Program-made: the position numbers and the translations under genes | Notes under the pieces: generated by a model | The model's input: the letters and a program-made list of their open reading frames with translations, nothing else | The model's database searches: none | Told to the model about the DNA's origin: nothing | Shown here: positions 46,848 through 54,719 of the stretch, one piece after another | Layout of the letters: each line of letters starts with the position of its first letter | Numbering within the stretch: position 1 is the stretch's first letter | Assembly (NCBI RefSeq): GCF_028768465.1 | Contig: NZ_CP118225.1 | Location: 2,585,001-2,649,000, forward strand | Direction of reading: 5' to 3' | Length of the DNA stretch: 64,000 nucleotides | Source of the DNA: Rhodopirellula sp. P2 | Lineage (GTDB): Bacteria; Planctomycetota; Planctomycetia; Pirellulales; Pirellulaceae

Positions 46848-48089
46848 ATGCCTCCTTCTTGTGTCACGCTGTCCCCTTCCGTTCCACCAAACTTCGGCCC
46901 ACTTGCAACCAGTCGCATGGAATCCAGTTCGAAACCCGAAGTCTCTCCAACGCCTTCCGCCCCCTCGGCGAACTCAAAACCGGCCAAGCTGAACTCGTAC
47001 CCGTTCTACAGCCCGCGTTTTTGGCACGGGATGCGTCCAGCCGCATGGTGGCGGTTGCTGCGGAGTGGCAACTTCGAAATCAGCCCTTCGCGAATCCCGA
47101 TGGTGATCAGCGTTTCGCTGACAACGTTCATCAACACGTTGTTGACGTGTCTGCAGAACGTTTTGTTCGCGCGGCGGCTGCGAGAAGCGGAATTGCACGG
47201 GCCCCCGGTTTTCATCGTGGGGCACTGGCGAAGCGGCACCACGCTGCTGCACGAATTGATGGTCCGTGACGAACGGTTCAGCAGCCCCTCGACATTCCAG
47301 TGCTTTGCGCCCTCGCATTTTTTGGTGACCCAGTGGTTCTTCCGGAAATTCGCGAGTTGGTTGCTGCCGGGCAAACGGCCGATGGACAACATGGACGCCG
47401 GTTGGGACCGTCCCCAAGAGGATGAGTTTGCGCTGATGAACTTGGGGCTACCCTCGCCTTACCGTCGGATCGCGTTTCCACGGCAACAACAGGTCAACAT
47501 GGAGTACTTGGACCTGAATGACATCACCGAGGAAGAGCGAGAAACCTGGTTGTCGACGCTGCGTTCGTTCCTGTTGCGAGTCAGCGTTTCAACGAATCGA
47601 CCGCTGGTGATCAAAAGTCCCACCCACACCGGCCGGATCGGTCATCTGGCTCGCGCGTTCCCGCAAGCCAAGTTTGTTCACATCACTCGCGATCCCAGGT
47701 CGCTGTTTCCGAGCACCTGCCGGTTGTGGCGAAGCTTGGACGAGGTGCAATCCTTGCAAACCAGCAAGGAAGAAGGCTTGGACGAGTATGTGCTGACTTG
47801 TTTGACCAAAATGTACGACTCCTTCCATGCCGATCGTCAAGAAATCGATGAGCATCACATCATCGACATTCGCTACGAAGATTTGATCGCGGAACCGGTC
47901 GGCACGCTGAGGAAAATCTACGAATCGTTGCGGCTGAGTGATTTCGATACGGTCAGCGAAGACATTCAGGATTGGGCCGAGAACGAACATCGTCAGTACA
48001 AAACCAACACGCATCAGTTGGATCCCGAGCAAGAAAAACGCTTGCTGGACCGCTGGAGCGATTACTTTGACCGGTACGGCTACCGCTGA
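46848..48089 (+). CDS. Sulfotransferase family protein
   Basis: This 413-residue protein is of the PAPS-dependent sulfotransferase fold. The phosphosulfate loop is FIVGHWRSGTTLLHELM (about 121-137), and the 3'-phosphate site includes FVHITRDPRSLFPST. The region RYEDLIAEPVGTLRKIYESL is the typical helix-strand end. A Pro/Ser-rich lead of about 45 residues precedes the domain. No signal peptide or membrane segment is clear, though the segment after SPRFWHGMRPAAWWRLL may lie on the membrane. It probably transfers sulfate to a carbohydrate or lipid. The ATG at 46848 is used; one at 46917 is possible. The DUF1080 lipoprotein follows on the same strand. Confidence 0.85.
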   Translation: MPPSCVTLSPSVPPNFGPLATSRMESSSKPEVSPTPSAPSANSKPAKLNSYPFYSPRFWHGMRPAAWWRLLRSGNFEISPSRIPMVISVSLTTFINTLLTCLQNVLFARRLREAELHGPPVFIVGHWRSGTTLLHELMVRDERFSSPSTFQCFAPSHFLVTQWFFRKFASWLLPGKRPMDNMDAGWDRPQEDEFALMNLGLPSPYRRIAFPRQQQVNMEYLDLNDITEEERETWLSTLRSFLLRVSVSTNRPLVIKSPTHTGRIGHLARAFPQAKFVHITRDPRSLFPSTCRLWRSLDEVQSLQTSKEEGLDEYVLTCLTKMYDSFHADRQEIDEHHIIDIRYEDLIAEPVGTLRKIYESLRLSDFDTVSEDIQDWAENEHRQYKTNTHQLDPEQEKRLLDRWSDYFDRYGYR

Positions 48090-48135
48090 TCTCTCTTCGC
48101 ACTCATTGCTTGGCATTCACTGGATCGTTTGGAAA

Positions 48136-49485
48136 ATGATGAACCGAATTTTTGCACGCTCGTCTTGTGTCTTTCCGCTGGCAGTCTGCTTGTTGGCCGG
48201 AATGATGTTTCCCGGATGCTCCTCTTCCACGACGGATTCAACGTCCGATCAGGCCGAAGCAAAAGAGACGCAGGCAACGGCCGGAAACGGTGTCGCCACC
48301 CAAGAGGCTGCATCGGATTCCACCGAAGCCTCGTTTGAGCCGCCTGTGTTTGAAGCGGATGCAGAAAAGTTGTTGGCCAGTCGTCTGCCAATCGAACGCA
48401 CTGAACAGGGCTGGATTCGACTGTTCGATGGGCACACCTTGTTTGGTTGGGCGATTGGTGGCAAAGCCAACTTCCGAGTGGAAGACGAAACCATCGTGGC
48501 TGACCAAGGCGAGAATTGTTTGCTGACCACGTCGACGCAGTGGAGTGATTACGAATTGGAACTTCAGTTCCAGTGCGATGAAGACACGAACTCGGGCGTG
48601 TTTGTTCGCACGACGCTGGATCCACAAGACGTCACGGCGGATTGCTACGAAGTCAACATCGCACCGCCGTCGAACCCGTTTCCAACCGGTGGCGTGGTCG
48701 AGCGAGCAAAGGGCGAGACGTTTGACACCGACCCTGAAAAATGGCACACGATGAACATCTTGTGCGACGGGGCCACGCTACGAGTCACAATCGACGGAAC
48801 CGTGACTTGCGAAATCGATGACGCGACGCGGCCCACCACCGGTTACATCGGTTTGCAGCATCGCGACGGCCGAATCGCTTTCAAGAACATTCAGTTGCGT
48901 CCGTTAGGACTGAAGAATCTGCTGGCCGATGGCTTGGAAGGTTGGACCGTTCGGGAGGGCATGGAAGGCGAGTATCGAATCAACGACGACGGTCACTTGG
49001 TGGTCGATGGCGGCAAGCAACAGCTTGAGACAAACGCTGTGTTCGGTGACTTTGTGATGTTGGCCGATTACAAAATGGACGATCCGAAATCCAACTCGGG
49101 GTTGTTCTTTCGTGCCATTCCAGGCGACGAAATGATGGGTTACGAGTGCCAGGTCAGCAACGAGCTGGTCGATGGCAACCCGCTGAAGCCCGCGGATTGT
49201 GGTGCCGGTGGGATCTTCCGTCGCCAGGACGCTCGTGTGGTCGCAGGTGAACCGGAGCGTTGGAATTCAATCTTGCTGGTCGCCGAAGGCAACCACTTCG
49301 CCACTTGGGTCAATGGAATTCAGGTGACTGACATCGTTGACACTCGCAAAGCGGATGAAAACCCACGGCGTGGGCTTCGTCTGGAGCCAGGATCGATCAT
49401 CGTGCAAGGTCACGACAAGACGACGCAAGCGACTTATCGTCAGATCGCGGTTGTCGATCAGGCCGCCGCAGAAGGCAGTGAATAG
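48136..49485 (+). CDS. Lipoprotein with two DUF1080 (3-keto-disaccharide hydrolase-like) domains
   Basis: The 449-residue product has a lipoprotein signal ending in GMMFPGC (Cys28). An acidic, Ser/Thr-rich linker follows. Then come two beta-jelly-roll DUF1080 domains: the first with GWIRLFDGHTLFGWAIGG, WSDYELELQFQ and NSGVFVRTT, the second with LLADGLEGWTVREG, FVMLADYKM and NSGLFFRAI. DUF1080 is named for 3-keto-glycoside hydrolase activity and is greatly expanded in planctomycetes; doubling within one chain suggests a two-site or binding role. The start at 48136 (after GGAAA) sits right before the signal. Its stop shares one base with the next start. Confidence 0.88.
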   Translation: MMNRIFARSSCVFPLAVCLLAGMMFPGCSSSTTDSTSDQAEAKETQATAGNGVATQEAASDSTEASFEPPVFEADAEKLLASRLPIERTEQGWIRLFDGHTLFGWAIGGKANFRVEDETIVADQGENCLLTTSTQWSDYELELQFQCDEDTNSGVFVRTTLDPQDVTADCYEVNIAPPSNPFPTGGVVERAKGETFDTDPEKWHTMNILCDGATLRVTIDGTVTCEIDDATRPTTGYIGLQHRDGRIAFKNIQLRPLGLKNLLADGLEGWTVREGMEGEYRINDDGHLVVDGGKQQLETNAVFGDFVMLADYKMDDPKSNSGLFFRAIPGDEMMGYECQVSNELVDGNPLKPADCGAGGIFRRQDARVVAGEPERWNSILLVAEGNHFATWVNGIQVTDIVDTRKADENPRRGLRLEPGSIIVQGHDKTTQATYRQIAVVDQAAAEGSE

Positions 49486-50741
49486 TGGTGGCGACGAGGC
49501 GGACACGAGGCAGGTTCGAAGCGTTTTGGGCAGTCGCGTTGCTCGCGTTGATGGCGGCAACGTTTCGGTTGTGGTTGCCAGTGAGTTGGACTGGTGCGTT
49601 TGATTACCCCGCCGTGCCTCTGTTTGATCTTGCCAACGCCGGCCTGACGGTACAAGCAAACAGTCTGGTCTCGACCGCAACCACGTTTGCGATTGTGGTT
49701 GCGTGTTGCATGATCGCAGGACGAGGTCGATCGAGGTGGATGTGGCTGGTCATCGCGGCGTCACTCGCGGTCTCGGTGGTGGTGGACCAGCATCGATTGC
49801 AGCCTTGGGTTTACCAGTCGTTTCTGTATGCGGTCTTGTTCACGCTTGCTCCGCGAAATGAGTCGGGGCAGTCGTCCGAGGCAACCTTTCGTTTGATTCG
49901 GCTGCTGACGATCAGCGTGTATGTGTACAGCGCGGCAGGCAAGTTTGACTTTCAATTCTTGCACACGGTGGGGCAAGACTTCCTGCGGGCTCCGCTGCAG
50001 TGGTTGAGCGTCGATGTCTCGACGTGGCCGGTCCGAACGCGTTTGTTTACCGCAGCTGGTTTTCCGGCATTTGAGCTGTGTGTTGCGGTCGCTCTGTGCT
50101 GGCCGCGAACGCGAATGTTGGGGGTGTGGATGGCGACCGCCATGCACCTTGGTTTGCTCGCGGTGTTGTCTCCGTTGGGGTTGGGGCACAGTCCCGGCGT
50201 GATGGTTTGGAATGTCGTGATGGCAATCCAGGCGTGGTGGTTGTTTGCTGGGCCGGTCTTGGAAACCAACCGTGAGGCTGAGTTCGAGCAGCAGCCGGTG
50301 AGTTGGTTCGCTTGGGCGATCGTCATGGTGGCTTTGGTGATGCCCGTGTTTGAACGCAGAGGCTATTGGGACCACTGGTTGGCCTGGGCGTTGTATTCGC
50401 CACATAGCAGTCGGGTTTCGCTGCAGGTTCATGAATCCGCGATCGGGCGATTGCCAGAAGCCTGGCAGGTAGCAGTATCCGAAGATGAAGATTCGGATCG
50501 TTGGCACGACCTTTCGCTTGGATCGTTATCGCTGGCCCTTCGCGGTGTGCCGGCGGTTCCGCAGGCTCGGTATCAATGGGCACTTGCGAATCAGTTGATC
50601 CAGCAGAGCGGCATCGAGAACCAGGTTCGTGGCAAAGTTCAGTCCGCGTCCGACCGCTGGACGGGCGAACGGGACGAACAATGGTGGACGCGACCGGATG
50701 AATTCCAAGCGGCCGGTGAGGCGTACTGGTTGGTCCCGTAG
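49485..50741 (+). CDS. Multi-spanning membrane protein, HTTM-like
   Basis: The 418-residue product has about seven to eight hydrophobic segments, including AFWAVALLALMAATFRLWLPV, FAIVVACCMIAG, WMWLVIAASLAVSVVV, FPAFELCVAVALCW and WFAWAIVMVALVMPVF. The pattern around YVYSAAGKFDFQFLHTVGQDFLR resembles HTTM/DoxX-like quinone- or vitamin-K-type membrane proteins, but this is only resemblance. The C-terminal 110 residues are soluble. The start is a GTG at 49485, sharing one base with the previous stop, which argues for coupling with the DUF1080 lipoprotein; a GTG at 49488 is equally possible. Confidence 0.75.
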   Translation: MVATRRTRGRFEAFWAVALLALMAATFRLWLPVSWTGAFDYPAVPLFDLANAGLTVQANSLVSTATTFAIVVACCMIAGRGRSRWMWLVIAASLAVSVVVDQHRLQPWVYQSFLYAVLFTLAPRNESGQSSEATFRLIRLLTISVYVYSAAGKFDFQFLHTVGQDFLRAPLQWLSVDVSTWPVRTRLFTAAGFPAFELCVAVALCWPRTRMLGVWMATAMHLGLLAVLSPLGLGHSPGVMVWNVVMAIQAWWLFAGPVLETNREAEFEQQPVSWFAWAIVMVALVMPVFERRGYWDHWLAWALYSPHSSRVSLQVHESAIGRLPEAWQVAVSEDEDSDRWHDLSLGSLSLALRGVPAVPQARYQWALANQLIQQSGIENQVRGKVQSASDRWTGERDEQWWTRPDEFQAAGEAYWLVP

Positions 50742-50774
50742 CGGACCGAATTCGTTGCTGATTGGGATATTCGT

Positions 50775-51689
50775 TCACTCAGCAGCGGTTGTCTCTGGAG
50801 AGGACGTCTCGGTTGCCGGGCTCTCAATTTCATCGGCCAAGTCTTCCTCGGTCGAATCTTCATCCGCCGAGTCATTCGTGTCAGTGGCTTCGCTTTCAGG
50901 TTCTCGCAATTGAAGCACGATGGCGTCGTCGACCACTTCGATCTTGTCGAACTTCCGCAGCAGTTCCGCGGTCTCGACATCATCGTAAGCGTCTTTGGCG
51001 AGGTTCTGCTGGGAGAATCCTTCCATGAAGGCTTCGGGGATGGGTTCGCCTTTGACGCTGGCGCTGGTCAGGCGAACGACCAAGACGCCGTTGTTCATGG
51101 AGACTTCGAATTCGGCGTCGGCGTTGAAAAAGCGACCTTTGCCACCGGGAATTTGATCGGTCGGCAGGGTGACTTGGCCATACAGTCGACCCTCTTCGAT
51201 GCGGACGAACGCTTTGCCGCGAAGTTCTTCGTTGGATGAGATCAAGGCGTTGATTTCTTCGCTGGTTAGGCGCAACTCACGCGGCACATCGGCCGGGACC
51301 ATCGGTTGGTCCGGAGTGTCCGTCGCATCACCATCATCGTCGGTTGCGACTTCGCCATCAGGGCCTTCATCGGTGGCTTCTTCCTGCGAGCCCGATTTGA
51401 CTTGGTCGCTGAAGGCATCGATTCGGGCCTGCAGCTCATCCAGGCGTGCTTCGTCCCATTCGACGACGGGAACATCGGCGGGGTGCGTGTCGGTGTACTT
51501 TTCGACTTGTCCGGTGACAAAGTAGTAAACACCAAACATGCTGGCGATCATCACGACGATCGCGACGGTCAGTGTTCCCAGGCATCCCCACACGAAGCAT
51601 CCCCAACCGGATTTGTTGACGGGCTGCACCGCCGCGTCGGGATCGTTGGGGGAACCGGAATGAAACGGATCATTGAGTTGGGTCGACAT
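50775..51689 (-). CDS. Membrane-anchored acidic protein (304 aa)
   Basis: I do not recognise a family. After a polar lead of about 27 residues there is one membrane segment (FVWGCLGTLTVAIVVMIASMFGVYYFV, about 32-58). An outer domain with a Glu/Asp-rich linker (about 95-130) and a beta-looking region follow (LRLTSEEINALISSNEELRGKAFVRIEEG, then VTLPTDQIPGGKGRFFNADAEFEV). The C-terminal 40 residues are almost only Glu, Asp, Thr and Ser. It is the last gene of the minus-strand envelope operon, 2 nt after the acyltransferase gene, so it may work at the membrane with it. Confidence 0.75.
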   Translation of the reverse strand: MSTQLNDPFHSGSPNDPDAAVQPVNKSGWGCFVWGCLGTLTVAIVVMIASMFGVYYFVTGQVEKYTDTHPADVPVVEWDEARLDELQARIDAFSDQVKSGSQEEATDEGPDGEVATDDDGDATDTPDQPMVPADVPRELRLTSEEINALISSNEELRGKAFVRIEEGRLYGQVTLPTDQIPGGKGRFFNADAEFEVSMNNGVLVVRLTSASVKGEPIPEAFMEGFSQQNLAKDAYDDVETAELLRKFDKIEVVDDAIVLQLREPESEATDTNDSADEDSTEEDLADEIESPATETSSPETTAAE

Positions 51690-51691
51690 GG

Positions 51692-52297
51692 TCAGACTTC
51701 CTTGAGTTGCAGCACCGCTTGGCGAGCGCGGCGCAAAAAGTCGGCTTTGGGTTCACCGGTTTCCAAAAAGATCGGAGCACCGATCGTGATGCATGAGAGC
51801 AATGGCACCGGCAGCACTTCACCACGCGGCAAAATTCGATTCACGTTTTCGATGTAGACGGGAACCAATTCGAGGTCCGGGCGTTTTTTGCCCAGGTAGT
51901 ACAGACCGCTTTTGAAGTCGCTCATTTCTTCCCCCGCCGAGCGGCTGCCTTCGGGAAAGACGATCAGCGAATAGAGGTCGCCCATTTGCCGGATCATGAT
52001 GTCAATCGGGCTTTTGTGGACCTTGATTTCTTTGCGGTCGATCAACAATGCGTTGAAGCTGCGTGCGATGTGTTCTTTGAACCAACTTCCGGTCCAATAG
52101 TCTTTCGCGGCGACCGGACGAGTCAGGGAGCGGATTTCGTGCGGCAACGCCGACCAGAGAACCACCGCATCGAGGTGGCTGGTGTGGTTGGCGAAGTAGA
52201 TTCGTTGGCAGGTGTCCGGCTGGCAATCCACCCATCGAACGGTGAAGCCGCTGAACATCTTGGCGAGCAGAACGATGATGTGGCTGGTCAGTGTCAT
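51692..52297 (-). CDS. plsC: 1-acyl-glycerol-3-phosphate acyltransferase family protein
   Basis: This 201-residue PlsC-type acyltransferase has the HX4D catalytic block in FANHTSHLDAVVLWS and the FPEGSRSAGEEM glycerophosphate site. It transfers an acyl group to lysophosphatidic acid or a related lysolipid. It lacks a strong N-terminal membrane segment; the first 20 residues (LTSHIIVLLAKMFSGFTV) could be a short hydrophobic anchor. It is placed 13 nt after the glycosyltransferase gene and 2 nt before the acidic membrane protein. Whether it is the housekeeping PlsC or a specialised one cannot be decided. Confidence 0.88.
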   Translation of the reverse strand: MTLTSHIIVLLAKMFSGFTVRWVDCQPDTCQRIYFANHTSHLDAVVLWSALPHEIRSLTRPVAAKDYWTGSWFKEHIARSFNALLIDRKEIKVHKSPIDIMIRQMGDLYSLIVFPEGSRSAGEEMSDFKSGLYYLGKKRPDLELVPVYIENVNRILPRGEVLPVPLLSCITIGAPIFLETGEPKADFLRRARQAVLQLKEV

Positions 52298-52310
52298 GCG
52301 ACCAGTTTAC

Positions 52311-53543
52311 TCAGCTAACCGGTACCCTCGAAGCACCCTTGATGGCAGCGGAGCGAGTTCTTGGAGCGGCTTCGGCGACAAAGGCCTGTTGGCTGGCTCG
52401 GGATTTCTCGGCAAAAATCTCATGAACGAGCGTTTGGTAGCCATCGACCATCGATTGCAGCGAACCGGTGGCTTGGACCAATTCACGACCATTTCGGCCC
52501 AATTGTGAACGCAGGTCGTCGTTCGTGAGCAATAGGTCGATCGCGGCAACGAATGAATTCACATCCTCGCTGGGAACCAATTCGCCTGTCTTGCCAGGCA
52601 GGACGGTTTCGGAAATCGAGCCCACATCGGTCGCGACCACGGGGGTCTCGCAGGCCAGAGCTTCCAGAATCGAAACCGGCGAGGCTTCGTTGAGCGAACA
52701 AAGCGTGAACACGTTCATCGCGGCGAGCAAGCGAGGCGTGTCGCTGCGGTTGCTCAGCAGGTGGACTCGGTCGGAGAGCCCGAGTTGTCCGATCAAAGGT
52801 TCGATCGTGGCTCGTTCGGGGCCCTCTCCGATGATCAGGGTGTGAAGATCGGGGTGTTGTTCACGCAGTTTGGCTGCTGCGTGAATCAACATCGAGTGAT
52901 TCTTTTCACTCCGCAGGGCTGCCACGATTCCAATCAACGGAGTTTGGGGGGGCAAGCCGAGTTCTTCTCGAACGTCGGGGGAAGTGCGGCATTCAGCGGA
53001 GGGATGAAAACGCTCGCAATCGATTCCGTTGCGAATGACACGGACCTTGTTGGCGGGGAATTTTTCGAACGTGCGAAGGAATTCGCCGTGTGATTCGGCA
53101 ACCCCGATGAATGCGTCGGTGATCTGGGTCAGCAACCGATTCAAGCGTCCAACCCCGTCGGGCCAACCCGTGGAATGTAACGCGGATGCGATCACCGGCA
53201 CGCCGGCCAACTTCGCGGCCAAGCGTCCCCAGAACATCTTGTCACCGGCACCCACGGTGATCACAGCGTCGGCGTTTCGCTTCCGCAGCAAGCGTGCCAG
53301 TCGTGGCAGCACCGCGATGTCGTACTTACCGCCAATGAGGTCGCTGTGAACGGGGAACTCGTTTGCAATTTCCGTTCCGAGTGGTCCGGGTTCCTTCAGG
53401 CAAATGACTTCGGGTTGGATCACGGTGGGATCCATTCGACGCATCAAGTTCACCAGCAGCGTTTCAGCGCCGCCAACCGGCATGCTGGTGATAACAAACA
53501 TGCATTTCAACGGTCGCTGAAGGGATTGAGAAAACGAATTCAT
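52311..53543 (-). CDS. GT4 family glycosyltransferase
   Basis: The 410-residue protein has the two Rossmann-fold halves of GT-B enzymes. The N-terminal half begins with MFVITSMPVGGAETLLVNLM, where GGAE is a typical acceptor-side turn. The C-terminal half has LIGIVAALRSEKNH, IIGEGPERATIEPLI and the donor motif E-ASPVSIL-E (EX7E). It should add a sugar from a nucleotide-sugar donor to a lipid or polysaccharide precursor. Its ATG overlaps the stop of the deacetylase gene (ATGA), so the two are translationally coupled. The frame is open to 53660 but the ATG at 53543 is the coupled start. Confidence 0.9.
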   Translation of the reverse strand: MNSFSQSLQRPLKCMFVITSMPVGGAETLLVNLMRRMDPTVIQPEVICLKEPGPLGTEIANEFPVHSDLIGGKYDIAVLPRLARLLRKRNADAVITVGAGDKMFWGRLAAKLAGVPVIASALHSTGWPDGVGRLNRLLTQITDAFIGVAESHGEFLRTFEKFPANKVRVIRNGIDCERFHPSAECRTSPDVREELGLPPQTPLIGIVAALRSEKNHSMLIHAAAKLREQHPDLHTLIIGEGPERATIEPLIGQLGLSDRVHLLSNRSDTPRLLAAMNVFTLCSLNEASPVSILEALACETPVVATDVGSISETVLPGKTGELVPSEDVNSFVAAIDLLLTNDDLRSQLGRNGRELVQATGSLQSMVDGYQTLVHEIFAEKSRASQQAFVAEAAPRTRSAAIKGASRVPVS

Positions 53544-54433
53544 GAGAAAGCAAGTTCGGGGTGGCGAATGTTGGCAGCGACTTCGGGTTCGATGTTCAGC
53601 ACATCTTGGTCTGGCAGAGTGGGCCGTCGACGATTCTTGCGTTCGTCGTAGGTCAACCAATTGCGGAGACGATTGAATTGTGGGTCCCCGTGGAAGCGTC
53701 GGATGTGAAAGGAGTCATCGCCGATCAAGTTGTACGCGCCATAGGCACTGCAGATCCCTTTCAGCCCGCACTGCCGGGCGGTTTCGATGACAGCCGGACG
53801 CATTTGTTGTGGCAAACCGAATGGAACGGCGAGGTAGCGAACCGGTCGGTCAATCATCTCTTCCAAGTTGTCTTTCGCTTCGACAATTTCTCGGTTCAGC
53901 TCTTCGGTTGTGTGAACCCGGTTGAAATCAACATGGTTGGCCGTGTGCAGTCCGATCTCGATGCCGCTGTCAGCGGCGGCTTTGATTTGTTCGATGGTGT
54001 TGATTGGCAAAGGGCGACCCAGGCGAAGGTCGTGCTCAAAGGGGTGTCCGTGACGAACGTTTTCAGTGGTCACGAAGTACGTGCAAGGGATCCGGTGCCG
54101 GATCATCAGCGGCAGTGCGAATTCGCAGTTCTCGGAATATCCGTCGTCGAAGGTGAATGAAACCGCCGGCCGAGGCGAGTGGCCTGTGTCGAGCCGATGC
54201 TGCACTTCCTGCAGCGAGATCAATTCGAAATGGTCGCGGCAGTAGTCGACTTGGCGTTCAAAGTCTCGCTTCGAAATTGTCCACGGATTGATCGGCTCGT
54301 CGGCGACCCGGTGATAGAACAGCACCGACATCGGAGCCTGGTTCTGTTCAGACATGCGTTTCAACTGTCGACGTCTCCATGGCGTTTGAATAGCCAACCG
54401 TGTGGAGATCGCGAGGGAACGGAGCAATTGCAT
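53540..54433 (-). CDS. Polysaccharide deacetylase (NodB-type)
   Basis: This 297-residue protein has the NodB homology domain. The catalytic base and metal aspartates are in SFTFDDGYSENC, and the histidine pair in IGLHTANHVDF completes the metal site. A later motif is RYLAVPFGLPQQ. The fold usually removes N- or O-acetyl groups from chitin oligomers, peptidoglycan or exopolysaccharide. It opens with a hydrophilic lead (MQLLRSLAIST) and no clear signal peptide, so the enzyme may work on the cytoplasmic side or be peripheral. It leads the operon deacetylase - glycosyltransferase - acyltransferase - acidic membrane protein, which suggests envelope polysaccharide synthesis. Confidence 0.9.
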   Translation of the reverse strand: MQLLRSLAISTRLAIQTPWRRRQLKRMSEQNQAPMSVLFYHRVADEPINPWTISKRDFERQVDYCRDHFELISLQEVQHRLDTGHSPRPAVSFTFDDGYSENCEFALPLMIRHRIPCTYFVTTENVRHGHPFEHDLRLGRPLPINTIEQIKAAADSGIEIGLHTANHVDFNRVHTTEELNREIVEAKDNLEEMIDRPVRYLAVPFGLPQQMRPAVIETARQCGLKGICSAYGAYNLIGDDSFHIRRFHGDPQFNRLRNWLTYDERKNRRRPTLPDQDVLNIEPEVAANIRHPELAFS

Positions 54434-54719
54434 GGTGTCTTGGGCGGTGAGCGTGGGGAAGCTTTGGCAAACGCTACGATGCCATGGGGGGGCATGTGAA
54501 ACCCACGGGAAACAGGAATCCAGGTTCTTTGCGTTCGTTGGCCGGATGTTCGGGTTGTGTGGGTGGGACGGCCGTGGGGGCAACAACGCTTACCGAAACA
54601 GTCCAAATGCCGAAAGACTCCTGCCGACCTGCTCAGAACGGGGGAACTGCAGGAAGACAGGCGGGCTTGGTGTCGATTTGGCTTGTTCCCTGCGTTGGGG
54701 ATTTGTTACGTCCAATCCA

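Noticed and set aside
54402-54719. Upstream extension of the six-segment membrane protein frame
   Set aside because: It would overlap the deacetylase start and cross its promoter. The extension has no domain and the ATG at 54720 fits better.
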